In this document: one piece after another, positions 18,329-27,125 of the stretch
Layout of the letters: each line of letters starts with the position of its first letter
Numbering within the stretch: the stretch's first letter is position 1
DNA from: Mycolicibacterium rufum
Lineage (GTDB): Bacteria; Actinomycetota; Actinomycetes; Mycobacteriales; Mycobacteriaceae
Length of the DNA stretch: 64,000 nucleotides
Reading direction: 5' to 3'
Assembly (NCBI RefSeq): GCF_022374875.2
Contig: NZ_CP092427.2
Span: 124,001-188,000 of the forward strand
Notes under the pieces: model-generated
What the model was told of the DNA's origin: nothing
The model's input: the letters and a program-made list of their open reading frames with translations, nothing else
Database searches by the model: none
Made by a program: the position numbers and the translations under genes

Positions 18329-18979
18329 ATGCCGTCCGTCACCGCCGCCGACTACCTGCCGCCGAGCCGCGATCTCGACGATCTCGCCGCGGCCGCTCAG
18401 GCCTGCCGGGGCTGCGACCTCTTCGAGAACGCCACCCAGACCGTCTTCGGGCAAGGTCCGGCCGATGCCCGGCTCATGCTCGTGGGTGAGCAACCCGGTG
18501 ACCGTGAGGACCTCGCCGGTCAACCGTTCGTGGGTCCGGCAGGCAGGTTGCTGGACAAGGCGTTGCGGGAGGCGCAGATTCCGCGCGAACCGGTCTATGT
18601 CACCAACGCGGTCAAGCACTTCAAGTTCGTCGCAGCCGAGCGCGGTCCGCGCCGTATCCACAAGACACCAAGCCGCACCGAGGTGGTGTCGTGCCGGCCG
18701 TGGCTCCTCGCCGAAATCGAGACGGTGACGCCCGAGGTCCTCGTCCTGCTCGGCGCCACCGCAGCGAAAGCACTGCTGGGCAATGACTTCCGGCTCACGG
18801 CCCACCGCGGCGAGGTGGTGCGACTGCCGCCCGGCGAGGTGCCCGATCAGATCGATCCCGCGGTCGTCGTGACGCTGCACCCGTCGGCGGTGCTGCGCGG
18901 CCCGGCCGAGGCGCGCGACGAGTCCTTCGCCTCGCTGGTGGCCGATCTGCGACTCGCGGCGACGCTGCTGACCGGCTGA
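18329..18979 (+). CDS. udgX: UdgX-type uracil-DNA glycosylase (covalent uracil-DNA binder)
   Basis: This 216-residue protein belongs to the family 4/5-like uracil-DNA glycosylases: GEQPGDREDLAGQPFVGPAG (residues 53-72), and CRGC near residue 26 with later Cys for an Fe-S cluster. The UdgX signature is the extra loop GPRRIHKTPS with RRIH at residues 108-111. In Mycobacterium smegmatis UdgX the corresponding His (H109) attacks the deoxyribose after uracil release and forms a stable covalent enzyme-DNA adduct. The late motif VTLHPSAVLR (motif 2) is also present. Uracil sensing or repair in the cytoplasm is expected. The next gene follows after 33 bases. Confidence 0.93.
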   Translation: MPSVTAADYLPPSRDLDDLAAAAQACRGCDLFENATQTVFGQGPADARLMLVGEQPGDREDLAGQPFVGPAGRLLDKALREAQIPREPVYVTNAVKHFKFVAAERGPRRIHKTPSRTEVVSCRPWLLAEIETVTPEVLVLLGATAAKALLGNDFRLTAHRGEVVRLPPGEVPDQIDPAVVVTLHPSAVLRGPAEARDESFASLVADLRLAATLLTG

Positions 18980-19012
18980 GCGACGTTTGTCCGTCGCTGC
19001 CGAGGGCACCCG

Positions 19013-20128
19013 GTGAGCATGCAGCCCACACGCTTCCGCCCCCTGGTCGACGCACCGGGCCCCTTCGCCTCGGTCTATCTCGACGACAGCCACGACACCG
19101 CCGACGCGGCCAAGCAGGCCGAACTGCGGTGGCGGGCGGTCGCCGACGACGTCACGGCTCAGGGCGCCGACGAGCAGCTCCTCGACGTCGTGCGGACGGC
19201 GCTGGAAGAGGCGCCCGCGGTGGTCGGACGGGGTGGTCGCGCCGTGATCGCCACCCGCGACGGTGTGCAGCTCGACCAGCGTCTGATCCGGGTGCCGGAC
19301 GCGCCGACGGCACGGCTGTCGCGCCTGCCCTATCTGGTGCCGGTGGTGGTGCACGGTGTCGACGACCCGCCCTATCTGACGGTGGTCGTCGACCACGCCG
19401 GCGCGGACGTCGTGGCGCACCGGGGCCCCGCCGTGCGGTCGATGACGGTTGAGGGCGACCGCTATCCGGTGCACAAGGCGGCCGGAGCGGAATCGGCGGG
19501 ATACGGCGACCCGCAGCGCACCGCCGAGGGTGCGCGGCTCAAGAACGTGCAAGAGGTCGCCGATGAGGTCACGGCGGTGTTCGAGGAGAACGATCCGGCG
19601 GTGGTGTTCGTCGCCGGTGAGGTCCGCTCGCGTGCCGACCTGCTCGCCAATCTGCCGAAGCGGGTCGCCGAACGGGCCATCGAGGTCAACGCGGGCGCGC
19701 GCGGCAGCATCGACGACGACGCCCTGGCCCACGACATCGACACCCATCTGCGGCTGCGCCGGGTGGACGTCATCGACGATGCGGCGCAACGCTTCTCCGC
19801 CGAATTGCAGCGCGACTCCGGCCTGGCCACCGAGGGCCTGGCCGGCGTGTGCGCGGCACTGCGCGAGGGTGCGGTCGAGACCCTGCTCATCGGTGATCTC
19901 GGTGACGCGACGCTGGTGGCCGGCGATTCGCCGATGACGGTGGCTCCGTCCCCGGAGGTGCTCTCGGAGCTGGGCTCGGGTCAGGCGACGACGGTCCGCG
20001 CCGACGAGGCACTCCCCTTCGCGGCGGTCGGCATCGACGCCGATCTGATCGGGGTCGACGAGCGGCTCACGCCTCGCGACGGCATCGCCGCCATCCTGCG
20101 CTACGTGCCGCGCACGCCGGCGTCCTGA
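19013..20128 (+). CDS. Rv2629-family (Balon-like, baeRF) ribosome hibernation factor
   Basis: A 371-residue protein close in length to M. tuberculosis Rv2629 (374 residues), a DosR-regulon protein. The N-terminal half has PGPFASVYLDDSHDTADAAK and the second half an eRF1-like fold. The motif DDALAHDIDTHLRLRRVDVIDDA and the ending DGIAAILRY are typical. Proteins of this family (Balon and its mycobacterial relatives) were shown to bind the ribosomal A site in dormant cells and are related to archaeal/eukaryotic eRF1 and Pelota. The residues that would mark peptidyl-tRNA hydrolysis (GGQ) are not seen. GTG and ATG starts are two codons apart. Its 3' end overlaps the CheR gene by 28 bases, convergently. 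Confidence 0.87.
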   Translation: MSMQPTRFRPLVDAPGPFASVYLDDSHDTADAAKQAELRWRAVADDVTAQGADEQLLDVVRTALEEAPAVVGRGGRAVIATRDGVQLDQRLIRVPDAPTARLSRLPYLVPVVVHGVDDPPYLTVVVDHAGADVVAHRGPAVRSMTVEGDRYPVHKAAGAESAGYGDPQRTAEGARLKNVQEVADEVTAVFEENDPAVVFVAGEVRSRADLLANLPKRVAERAIEVNAGARGSIDDDALAHDIDTHLRLRRVDVIDDAAQRFSAELQRDSGLATEGLAGVCAALREGAVETLLIGDLGDATLVAGDSPMTVAPSPEVLSELGSGQATTVRADEALPFAAVGIDADLIGVDERLTPRDGIAAILRYVPRTPAS

Positions 20129-21981
20129 GCGGCCGGGGTCAGCACCTCCATCAGCAGCAGGGCACCGTTGATCGATCCGTCGGCGGCGCGAAACGCGGAG
20201 CACTGCACCTTGACCCGTGCCTCCCGGCCGCGGCGGGTGACCGCGTCGACCACCGCTTCGTCGAGGAGTTCGGCATCGACGAAGACGCGGCCCAGCAGCG
20301 GCTTGACCTCCTCGACCGGCAGGCCGACGTCGAGGCTCGCCAGCGGTTTGCCGATCACCTCGTCGGCGCGCAACCCCCACAGCTCCTCACACCCACGGTT
20401 CCACACCATCAACCGGGTCTGCCGGTCCACCACCGCCATGCCGAGCCGCACGGAGGTGATCAGCGAGTCGAGGAACGTGGTGGTCTCGTCGAGTTCGAGG
20501 CTGCGTTCACGGAGGGCGTCGTTGATGGTGTGCAGTTCGTCGTTGATGGACTGCAGCTCCTCGTTCATCGTCTCGAGTTCCTCGTTGGTCGACTGGAGTT
20601 CCTCGTTGGTGGTCTCCAGCTCCTCGACGGTGGACTGCAGCTCCTCGTTGGTGGTCTCGAGTTCCTCGTTGGTGGACTGCAGCTCCTCGTAGGCGGTTTC
20701 GAGTTGGCTGTTGGTGCGCACCACCTTGTCCAGTAACGCGCGCGTCGCCGTCACGTCGAAGAACACGATCGAGATGCCCAACAGCCCGTTCTCGCCGTCG
20801 ACCAGGGGGTTGACATGGATCTCGAACCACACGTCGTCGGCGCCGGGACGCTGCCAGCAGACGTCGGGGAGCCGGGTCGACCGACGCTCCACCTTGGCCT
20901 GCTCGATGTAGCCGCGCAGTTCGACCGGCCGGTACGACACGTCGAGGTCCCAGAGCAACCGGCCGATGTCGCGCACCGAGAGCCCGAACGTCGACTCGGC
21001 CTGCTGATTGACCATCGCGACGGTGTCGTCGCCGGTAACCACGATCTGCGCCACCGGACTGGCGCGGAACGCGAGATCGCGGATCGAGGCCAGCCCCGGC
21101 GCCTCGTCGTGTCGCTCGGTCATCACGGCGGCGTGGTAGTGCGCGCCGGTGATCGCTGTCGACGCCGCCTTGCGGAAGAACCTGTGCTTGAGGTTCAACG
21201 GCGTGAAGCGATCGGTGTGGCTGAGCAACATCTCGGCGTGCCCCAGGAAGAGCACGCCGCGACGGGCCAGCGAGAAGTTCAACCGGCCCAGTACATTTCG
21301 TTGTGTCTCGGCGTTGAAATACATCAGCGTGTTGCGGCACACCAGCAGATCGATCCGGGAGATCGGGGCATCTTTGACCAGGTCGTTGCGGCCGAAGATC
21401 ACCGCCCGGCGCAGCTCCTTGCTGAACACGTGTCGGCCGTTGGCGGACTCGAAATACCGCTCGAGCAGCGCGGGGGGCACGGATTCGACGGCCTTCGCGT
21501 CGTAGGACGCCGTCCGCGCCTCGGCGAGCGCCTCCTCGTCCACATCGGTGGCGTAGATCTTCACGCGGGCCCGGAAATCGTTGACGCCCATCGCCTCGGC
21601 CAGGATCATCGCCAACGTGTACGCCTCCTGGCCGGTGGCGCACCCGGCGCTCCACACCCGGACCGGGTCGCCGGGGCTGCGCTCGGCCAGCAGCGTGGGC
21701 ACCACCTCGTCGCGGACGTAGTCCCAGGCCTGCGGATCGCGGAAGAAGCTGGTGACGTTGATCAGGATCGTGTTGAACAGCGCCGCGAACTCGTCGGCGC
21801 TGGCCTGCAGCGCATCGAGATACTCCTCGAAGGTATCGTGTCCGGCCTGGTCCATCCGGTGCCGGACGCGCCTCATCAGCGACGTGCGCTTGTACCCGGT
21901 GAAGTCGAAGCCGCGCGCGTCGCGTAGATACCGCAACAGGGCCTCGAAAGTCTCGCTGTCCTCGCCGGACTGTTCACTCAC
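20101..21981 (-). CDS. CheR-type methyltransferase with PAS domains and coiled coil
   Basis: A protein of 626 residues. The N-terminal CheR all-alpha domain (about 10-65) is followed by the methyltransferase domain (about 70-270) with SAM motif VWSAGCATGQEAYTLAMIL and ISRIDLLVCRNTLMYFN. A PAS domain (about 295-410) precedes a striking heptad-repeat coiled coil built from EELQST/NEELETT units (about 425-495), then a second PAS domain (about 500-610). Mycobacteria lack flagellar chemotaxis, so this is probably a repurposed signalling protein in which methylation or PAS sensing feeds another pathway. A CheB-like gene lies at 37384. GTG 21981 was chosen over an in-frame upstream codon; GGGAA precedes it. 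Confidence 0.88.
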   Translation of the reverse strand: MSEQSGEDSETFEALLRYLRDARGFDFTGYKRTSLMRRVRHRMDQAGHDTFEEYLDALQASADEFAALFNTILINVTSFFRDPQAWDYVRDEVVPTLLAERSPGDPVRVWSAGCATGQEAYTLAMILAEAMGVNDFRARVKIYATDVDEEALAEARTASYDAKAVESVPPALLERYFESANGRHVFSKELRRAVIFGRNDLVKDAPISRIDLLVCRNTLMYFNAETQRNVLGRLNFSLARRGVLFLGHAEMLLSHTDRFTPLNLKHRFFRKAASTAITGAHYHAAVMTERHDEAPGLASIRDLAFRASPVAQIVVTGDDTVAMVNQQAESTFGLSVRDIGRLLWDLDVSYRPVELRGYIEQAKVERRSTRLPDVCWQRPGADDVWFEIHVNPLVDGENGLLGISIVFFDVTATRALLDKVVRTNSQLETAYEELQSTNEELETTNEELQSTVEELETTNEELQSTNEELETMNEELQSINDELHTINDALRERSLELDETTTFLDSLITSVRLGMAVVDRQTRLMVWNRGCEELWGLRADEVIGKPLASLDVGLPVEEVKPLLGRVFVDAELLDEAVVDAVTRRGREARVKVQCSAFRAADGSINGALLLMEVLTPAAQDAGVRGT

Positions 21982-22097
21982 ACCGATTCCCGTTTCTCTC
22001 GGCCACACGCAGGGACGAACTTACTCGCCCCCCGCGCGGTTTCGAGGGCAGCGCGTCCGGGTACCGCACCTGCAGCGGCCGACTGCGGGGTACTCCG

Positions 22098-22760
22098 ATG
22101 CGCACAGAATTCCACGACACACTGGAGAGTCTGGTCACCGATCTCGCCGAGATGTGTGACCGTGCCTCGGCGATGATGCGGTCGGCGACAACGGCCTTGC
22201 TGGACGCCGACCTGGCCCAGGCCGAACATCTGCGGGTGGCTCTGGCCGAGCTGAGCGCGCTGGGCACCGGGGTACACGACCGCGCCTACCACCTGCTCGC
22301 CCTGCAGGCCCCCGTTGCGCGTGATCTGCGCACCGTGGTGTCGGCCCTGCACATCGGCGCCGACGCCGACCGGATGGGGGCGCTGGCCTCGCATGTGGCG
22401 CGAACGGCGGTGCGGCGCTTTCCGGAGCGGGCCGTGCCCGACGAGGTGGCCGATCTGTTCACCGAGATGGGCTCGACCGCGGTGCAGCTGGCCGCCGACG
22501 CCCGAGACGCGGTGGCCGACCGTGACGCCGCGCTGGCCGAACGGATCTGCGCGGGTGACGAACGGATGGATGAGCTGCACCGGCAGCTGTTCGTGCGGGT
22601 GGTGGGACCGCGGTGGCGGCACGGCCCGATGGGCGCCGCCGACGTGGTCCTGCTCGGCCGCTTCCACGAGCGCTTCGCCGACCACGCCGTCGAGATCGCC
22701 CGGCGGGTGTACTTCCAGGCCACCGGCGCCCAGCTGGGCGCGCAGCCGGTCGGACTCTAG
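22098..22760 (+). CDS. phoU: PhoU-domain phosphate regulator
   Basis: This 220-residue protein has the two three-helix PhoU bundles, with ALLDADLAQAEHLRVALAEL and VARDLRTVVSALHIGADADR in the first and FHERFADHAVEIARRVYF in the second; the D/E-x-x-R/D metal-binding positions are retained. PhoU proteins adjust phosphate uptake (Pst) and signalling (SenX3-RegX3 in mycobacteria). Here the gene stands alone, not in a pst operon, as is common for mycobacterial PhoU proteins. The ATG is 117 bases from the divergent CheR-like gene; the 3' end overlaps the UDP-sugar dehydrogenase gene by four bases, convergently. Confidence 0.92.
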   Translation: MRTEFHDTLESLVTDLAEMCDRASAMMRSATTALLDADLAQAEHLRVALAELSALGTGVHDRAYHLLALQAPVARDLRTVVSALHIGADADRMGALASHVARTAVRRFPERAVPDEVADLFTEMGSTAVQLAADARDAVADRDAALAERICAGDERMDELHRQLFVRVVGPRWRHGPMGAADVVLLGRFHERFADHAVEIARRVYFQATGAQLGAQPVGL

Positions 22761-24067
22761 AAGCCGTCCGCGCGTCCGTTGCCCAGGTACCGCAGACCGG
22801 CGGCGCCCACGATCTGCGGGTCCAGCAGGTTGCGGGTGTCGGCGACGACGGCGCCGGGGGCGTGGTCGGCGATCACCGTCCAGTCCAGGTCGCGGAACTG
22901 TGGCCACTCGGTGAGCACCAGCACGGCGTCCGCGGCTTTCGCGGCCAGGTAGGGGTCGTCCACCGCGGTGACGCCGGCCGACTGCAGCACCGCGGCGTCG
23001 ATGGCCGCCAGCTGCGGGTCGTAGCCCGAGAGGGTGGCGCCCTCGGCGGCGAGCCGGGTGCACACCGCCAGGGCCGGTGAGTCGCGGGTGTCGCTGGTGG
23101 CCGCCTTGAAGGTCAGTCCCAGCACGGTGATGCGGGCGTCGCTCAGCGGGCAGGCGATGGATTGCCGGAGCGCGGTGAGGATGCGCCCGGGCTGCGCGGC
23201 GTTGGTGATGCGCGCGGCCTCCACCTCGGCCATCGACACCCCGTGGATCCGCGCCGAATGCACCAGCGCCGCCGTGTCTTTCGGAAGGCAGGAGCCGCCC
23301 CACCCCGGCCCGGGTTGCAGGAAACTCGGGCCGATCCGCGCGTCGGCGCCCATGCACGCCGTCACGTCACCGACGTCGGCGCCGTACCGATGGCACAGCT
23401 GGGCAAGGGAATTGGTGTAGGACAGCTTGACGGCCAGGAAAGCGTTGCTCGCGTACTTGGCCAGCTCGGCACTCTCCGGGCTCATCCGCAGCACCGTGGC
23501 GGGGTCGGCGCCGTAGGCGGCGCACACCACCGCTGCGTCGACGTCGGAGTCCGCGCCGACGACCACGCGGTCGGGGTGGGTGAAGTCAGCGATCGCGCGC
23601 CCCTCGCGCAGGAATTCGGGGCTGGACACCGCGCCGATGCCGTGCGGCCGCAGGCGCTCGGCGACGCGGCGGGTGGTGCCGACGGGAACCGTCGATTTGA
23701 CCGTGACGGTGGCCCCGGCCGGCAGCACCTGCCCCAGCCGGCTGACGGCGGCGTCGAGTGCGCCCAGGTCGGCGGCGCCATCGGGTCCGCTGGGGGTGGA
23801 GACGCAGACGAACACCACATCCCGGTCGGCGAGCGCCTCGTAATCGGTGCGGAAGCTCAGCCGGCCCGCGGCCAGCGTGTCGGTCAGCAGATCGGGCAGG
23901 CCCGCCTCGTCGATGATCGGGACGCCCGCGCTCAGGCGGGCGACCTTGGCCTCGTCGATGTCCACGGCGACGACATCGTGGTCCCGGTCGGCCAGGCAGA
24001 CCGCGGTGGTGAGGCCGACGTAGCCGACGCCGACGACGCCGATGCGCAGGGTGTCGGTCACGGGCAC
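22757..24067 (-). CDS. UDP-glucose/GDP-mannose dehydrogenase family protein (predicted UDP-glucose 6-dehydrogenase)
   Basis: This 436-residue enzyme has an N-terminal Rossmann motif (IGVVGVGYVGLTTAVCLA), a central helix with SNAFLAVKLSYTNSLA, and the catalytic Cys in GPGWGGSCLPKDTAAL; the C-terminal domain has TVLGLTFKAATSDTRDSPAL. These mark nucleotide-sugar 6-dehydrogenases, which oxidise UDP-glucose to UDP-glucuronate with two NAD+. The substrate could also be another UDP-hexose. It is the last gene of the minus-strand cluster that starts at 32878 and would feed the decarboxylase-like epimerase at 31871. The GTG start overlaps the upstream GT9 gene by 10 bases. Confidence 0.88.
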   Translation of the reverse strand: MPVTDTLRIGVVGVGYVGLTTAVCLADRDHDVVAVDIDEAKVARLSAGVPIIDEAGLPDLLTDTLAAGRLSFRTDYEALADRDVVFVCVSTPSGPDGAADLGALDAAVSRLGQVLPAGATVTVKSTVPVGTTRRVAERLRPHGIGAVSSPEFLREGRAIADFTHPDRVVVGADSDVDAAVVCAAYGADPATVLRMSPESAELAKYASNAFLAVKLSYTNSLAQLCHRYGADVGDVTACMGADARIGPSFLQPGPGWGGSCLPKDTAALVHSARIHGVSMAEVEAARITNAAQPGRILTALRQSIACPLSDARITVLGLTFKAATSDTRDSPALAVCTRLAAEGATLSGYDPQLAAIDAAVLQSAGVTAVDDPYLAAKAADAVLVLTEWPQFRDLDWTVIADHAPGAVVADTRNLLDPQIVGAAGLRYLGNGRADGF

Positions 24068-25029
24068 CCCGCCAGGGCAGAGCGGGCCGCGTCGAGCACG
24101 CGGGGCACCGACAGCAGCAGCAACCCGGCGTCGGGGGTCTCGGCGTGCGGGTCGCCGCAGTCACCGGCCCACAACGCCACATGCCGCCCGTCACCGCGGG
24201 GGCCCCAGAGTTTCGGCGGGGTGGGGCCGAACAGCAGCACCGAGGGTGTGCCGGTGGCAGTGGCGAGGTGGCCGACGCCGGTGTCTCCGCAGACCAGCAG
24301 GCGGCAGTCGCTGATCAGGGCAACCAGCGCAGGCAGCCCCGCTGTCGCGGGCCACACCGCCGACCGTGGCAGCCCCGCCCCGGTCACCACCGCATCGACC
24401 AGATCGGCTTCGGCCGGCGAGCCGGTGACGACGACCCGGCAGCCGTCGGCGGCCAGTGCTGCGGCCAACTCCGCGTAACGGTCGGCCGGCCACTGCCGGG
24501 CCGGCGCGCCCGCGCCGGGATGGAGGACGACGACATCGGAGTGGTCGGCGAAGCCCTCCGGCCGGTCGATCTGCAGATCGTCGGCGCGGCAGTCGATTCC
24601 CGCCCAGTGCAGCAGGGCGCACCAGCGGTCGACCTCGTGCAGATCGGGCCGCCACGGCGGGCCGGCGAAGTCGGGGTGGTCGTCGTGATGGTGGGTGAGC
24701 AGCCGTGCGGGCCGCAGGGCGGTCAGCGCCGTGATGCTCTGTGGTCCCCGGCCGTGCAGGTTCACCGCGAGGTCGGGCGCGGGCGGCGCCTCGCGGATCG
24801 GGCCGAGGTCGGGTGTGTCGAGGACGTCGTCGACGGCGCCGGACAGCAGCGCCAGCTCGCGGTACTGCCGCGGCGCGGCGAGCAGCAACCGCGCGGCCGG
24901 GTAGCGCCGTCGCAGGCCGCGCAGGGCCGGAACCGCGGTGAGCAGGTCACCGAGGCCGAGTGCCCGCAGCACGACGACGGTGCGCGGGTCGTCGGCCGGG
25001 GACCCGGCGTGGGATCGGCTCAGGGCCAT
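24058..25029 (-). CDS. glycosyltransferase family 9 (heptosyltransferase-like), copy 1
   Basis: A 323-residue GT-B protein in the ADP-heptose:LPS heptosyltransferase family. The N-terminal motif VVVLRALGLGDLLTAVPAL is the acceptor-side glycine-rich loop; in the C-terminal domain VVVLHPGAGAPARQWPADRY and LVCGDTGVGHLATATGTPSVLLFGP are the classical GT9 donor-binding segments (HPGAG and GDTGxxHLA). These fit transfer of a heptose or related sugar from an ADP- or nucleotide-linked donor to a cytoplasmic-side acceptor. The gene overlaps the SDR gene by 10 bases. HldE, GmhA and a GmhB domain in the same operon make ADP-heptose its likely donor. The acceptor is unknown, as mycobacteria make no LPS. 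Confidence 0.85.
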   Translation of the reverse strand: MALSRSHAGSPADDPRTVVVLRALGLGDLLTAVPALRGLRRRYPAARLLLAAPRQYRELALLSGAVDDVLDTPDLGPIREAPPAPDLAVNLHGRGPQSITALTALRPARLLTHHHDDHPDFAGPPWRPDLHEVDRWCALLHWAGIDCRADDLQIDRPEGFADHSDVVVLHPGAGAPARQWPADRYAELAAALAADGCRVVVTGSPAEADLVDAVVTGAGLPRSAVWPATAGLPALVALISDCRLLVCGDTGVGHLATATGTPSVLLFGPTPPKLWGPRGDGRHVALWAGDCGDPHAETPDAGLLLLSVPRVLDAARSALAGCP

Positions 25030-25730
25030 GAGGATTCCGTGGACGCGGCGACCACGAGTTCGCGGATCTCGCATCCGGGCGGCTGGCTCAGGGCGAACAG
25101 CACCGTGGCGGCGACGTCGGCGGGCTGGTTGAGCTTGGCGTCGGCGGGCGGCTTGTACTGCTCGGTGCGGCCGTCGAAGAACGGGGTGTGCATGCCGCCG
25201 GGGATCAGCAGCGTCACGCCGATCTCGCCGGCCAGTTCGGCCGCCAGCGCTCGGGTGAAGCCGACGACGCCGAACTTCGACGCGCAGTACGCGGTGGCGT
25301 CGCTGACCGCCTTGATGCCGAGCGTCGAGGCGACGGTGACGATGCGGCTGCTGCCGGTCTTCAGGAACGGCAGCGCCGAGCGGATCACCGCCGCGGTGCC
25401 GAGCAGGTTCACGACGACGACCTGCTCCCACTCCTTGGCCGGGACGTCGCGCAGGGTGCCGCAGGAGTCGATGCCGGCGGCGGTGAACACGCCGTCGATC
25501 TGTCCCCCGGCCTGCTCGGCCAGGCTCGCCACCGCCGCGTCGACGGCATCGGTGTCGGCGAGGTCGGCACACACGTGGATCACGTCGGCGGAGGGCCGTG
25601 CGCGGTCCAGCACCAGGGGCGTACCGCCCTGGGCGACAACGGCGTCCACGACAGCGGCGCCCAGGCCGGAGGCGCCCCCGGTGATCAGGACGGCGCCGGG
25701 CGAACGGGTGGAGGTGGTGGGGTGGGTCAT
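25020..25730 (-). CDS. short-chain dehydrogenase/reductase
   Basis: This 236-residue protein is a classical SDR: cofactor motif LITGGASGLGAAV near the N-terminus, VFTAAGID at the end of strand 4, catalytic Ser in VTVASTLGI, and the Y-x3-K pair in ATAYCASKFG. Its tight embedding in the sugar operon suggests a nucleotide-sugar or glycan oxidoreductase, possibly an epimerase-like step. However, it lacks the features of HldD (ADP-heptose 6-epimerase, an extended SDR), so that role is not claimed. It follows hldE by three bases and overlaps the next gene by 10. Confidence 0.82.
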   Translation of the reverse strand: MTHPTTSTRSPGAVLITGGASGLGAAVVDAVVAQGGTPLVLDRARPSADVIHVCADLADTDAVDAAVASLAEQAGGQIDGVFTAAGIDSCGTLRDVPAKEWEQVVVVNLLGTAAVIRSALPFLKTGSSRIVTVASTLGIKAVSDATAYCASKFGVVGFTRALAAELAGEIGVTLLIPGGMHTPFFDGRTEQYKPPADAKLNQPADVAATVLFALSQPPGCEIRELVVAASTESSWP

Positions 25731-25733
25731 GTC

Positions 25734-27125
25734 TTACCTTTCCGTGGGTTGGCCCGATCGCGCCGCGGCGATCAGGGCGGACGAGGAGTAGCCGGCGACC
25801 GTGGGCACGATCACGACGTCGCCGCCGTGGCGCGTCACCACGTCGGCCTCGGGGAGTTGGTCGGCGGTGTAGTCGCCGCCCTTTACCCAGATGTCGGGCC
25901 TGATGGCGTCGAGCACACCGGCGGGGGTCGCCTCGTCGAACACGGCGACGGCGTCCACGCACGCCAGCGCGGTGAGCACCCGGGCCCGGTCCTCGGCGGG
26001 CATCACCGGGCGGCTCGGTCCCTTGAGGGCGCGCACCGAGTCGTCGGAGTTGATGACCACGATCAGGGCATCGCCCAATTCCCTTGCCGTGCGCAGTAGT
26101 CGGATGTGCCCGGTGTGCAGGAGGTCGAAGCAGCCGCCGGTGGCCACCACGGTGCGGCCCTCGGCGCGCAGTCGCTCGGCCAGCGCGACGGCGTCGGTCG
26201 CGCCGTGGTCGGTGTCGGTGAGCGGGCCGCTGTGTCCCGCGGGCACCGGGGTGGACACCCCGGCCGCGCCGCCGGCGGCGACGAACCGGGCGGCGGCGTC
26301 GACCGCCGCGGCCACCGCGGACGCGGTGTCGGCGCCGTCGGCGAGCGCGGCGGTCACGGCGACGGCGAACCGGTCACCGGCGCCGCAGGTGTCCTCGCGC
26401 ACCGATCCGGCGGCGGGCAGTGCCGGCGTGCCGACATGGATGCGGGTGCCGTCGGCGTGGAAGACCCGTGCCCCGCGGGCCCCCAGCGTGATGCACACCG
26501 CGTCGGCGGTCCAGCGCTCGCGCAGCACCTCTCCGGATGCTCGGGTACCGCAGAAGTGTTGCGCCTCAGCCTCGTTCGGCGTCACCAGCCGACAGCCCGG
26601 AACGGGTTCGGCTCCGCGGGGGTGCGGGTCCCACACCACCGGGGTGTGCCCGGCCACCGCGGCGAGGGCGTCGCGCAGCGCGGGCAGCGCCGCCACTCCC
26701 CTGCCGTAGTCGGCCACGCAGATCGCGCCGGCGGCAGTCAGCACCTCGGCGGCCGCCCCCGGCAGCGCACCCGGGACCGGGGCTGCGTCGCCGCGGTCGA
26801 TACGCACCACCGACTGTCCCCCTGCACGGACCCGGGTCTTGCTGACGGTGGTGCCGCGCATCGGCAGCGCCACCACCCGCACCCCGGCGGAGGTCAGCAG
26901 GCCCGACAGCTGCCTGCCCGCCGCGTCGTCGGCGATGCCGGTGACCAGGACGACGTCGTCGTGGGTGCGGGCGGCCAGCAGTGCCGCCAGACCGGCGCCG
27001 CCCGGCCGCTGCCATCCGTGCTCGACGTCGACCACCGGCACGGGCGCCTCGGGGCTGAGTCGGGTTGCGCTGCCGTCGATGTCGATGTCGAGCAGCGCGT
27101 CGCCGACGATCACCAGCGGGGTCAT
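25734..27125 (-). CDS. hldE: bifunctional HldE-type heptose-7-phosphate kinase / heptose-1-phosphate adenylyltransferase
   Basis: This 463-residue protein fuses two domains. Residues 1-310 are a PfkB kinase: GDALLDIDI at the start, RPGGAGLAALLAA, and the catalytic DTCGAGDRFAVAV. Residues 320-463 are a nucleotidyltransferase with VVATGGCFDLLHTGHIRLLR (the HxGH motif) and IRPDIWVKGGDYTADQLPEA. The same order occurs in HldE (RfaE), which makes D-glycero-beta-D-manno-heptose 1,7-bisphosphate and, after GmhB, ADP-heptose. The ATG at 27125 overlaps the gmhA stop (ATGA). Neighbouring gmhA and a GmhB domain complete the pathway from sedoheptulose 7-phosphate. Confidence 0.9.
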   Translation of the reverse strand: MTPLVIVGDALLDIDIDGSATRLSPEAPVPVVDVEHGWQRPGGAGLAALLAARTHDDVVLVTGIADDAAGRQLSGLLTSAGVRVVALPMRGTTVSKTRVRAGGQSVVRIDRGDAAPVPGALPGAAAEVLTAAGAICVADYGRGVAALPALRDALAAVAGHTPVVWDPHPRGAEPVPGCRLVTPNEAEAQHFCGTRASGEVLRERWTADAVCITLGARGARVFHADGTRIHVGTPALPAAGSVREDTCGAGDRFAVAVTAALADGADTASAVAAAVDAAARFVAAGGAAGVSTPVPAGHSGPLTDTDHGATDAVALAERLRAEGRTVVATGGCFDLLHTGHIRLLRTARELGDALIVVINSDDSVRALKGPSRPVMPAEDRARVLTALACVDAVAVFDEATPAGVLDAIRPDIWVKGGDYTADQLPEADVVTRHGGDVVIVPTVAGYSSSALIAAARSGQPTER

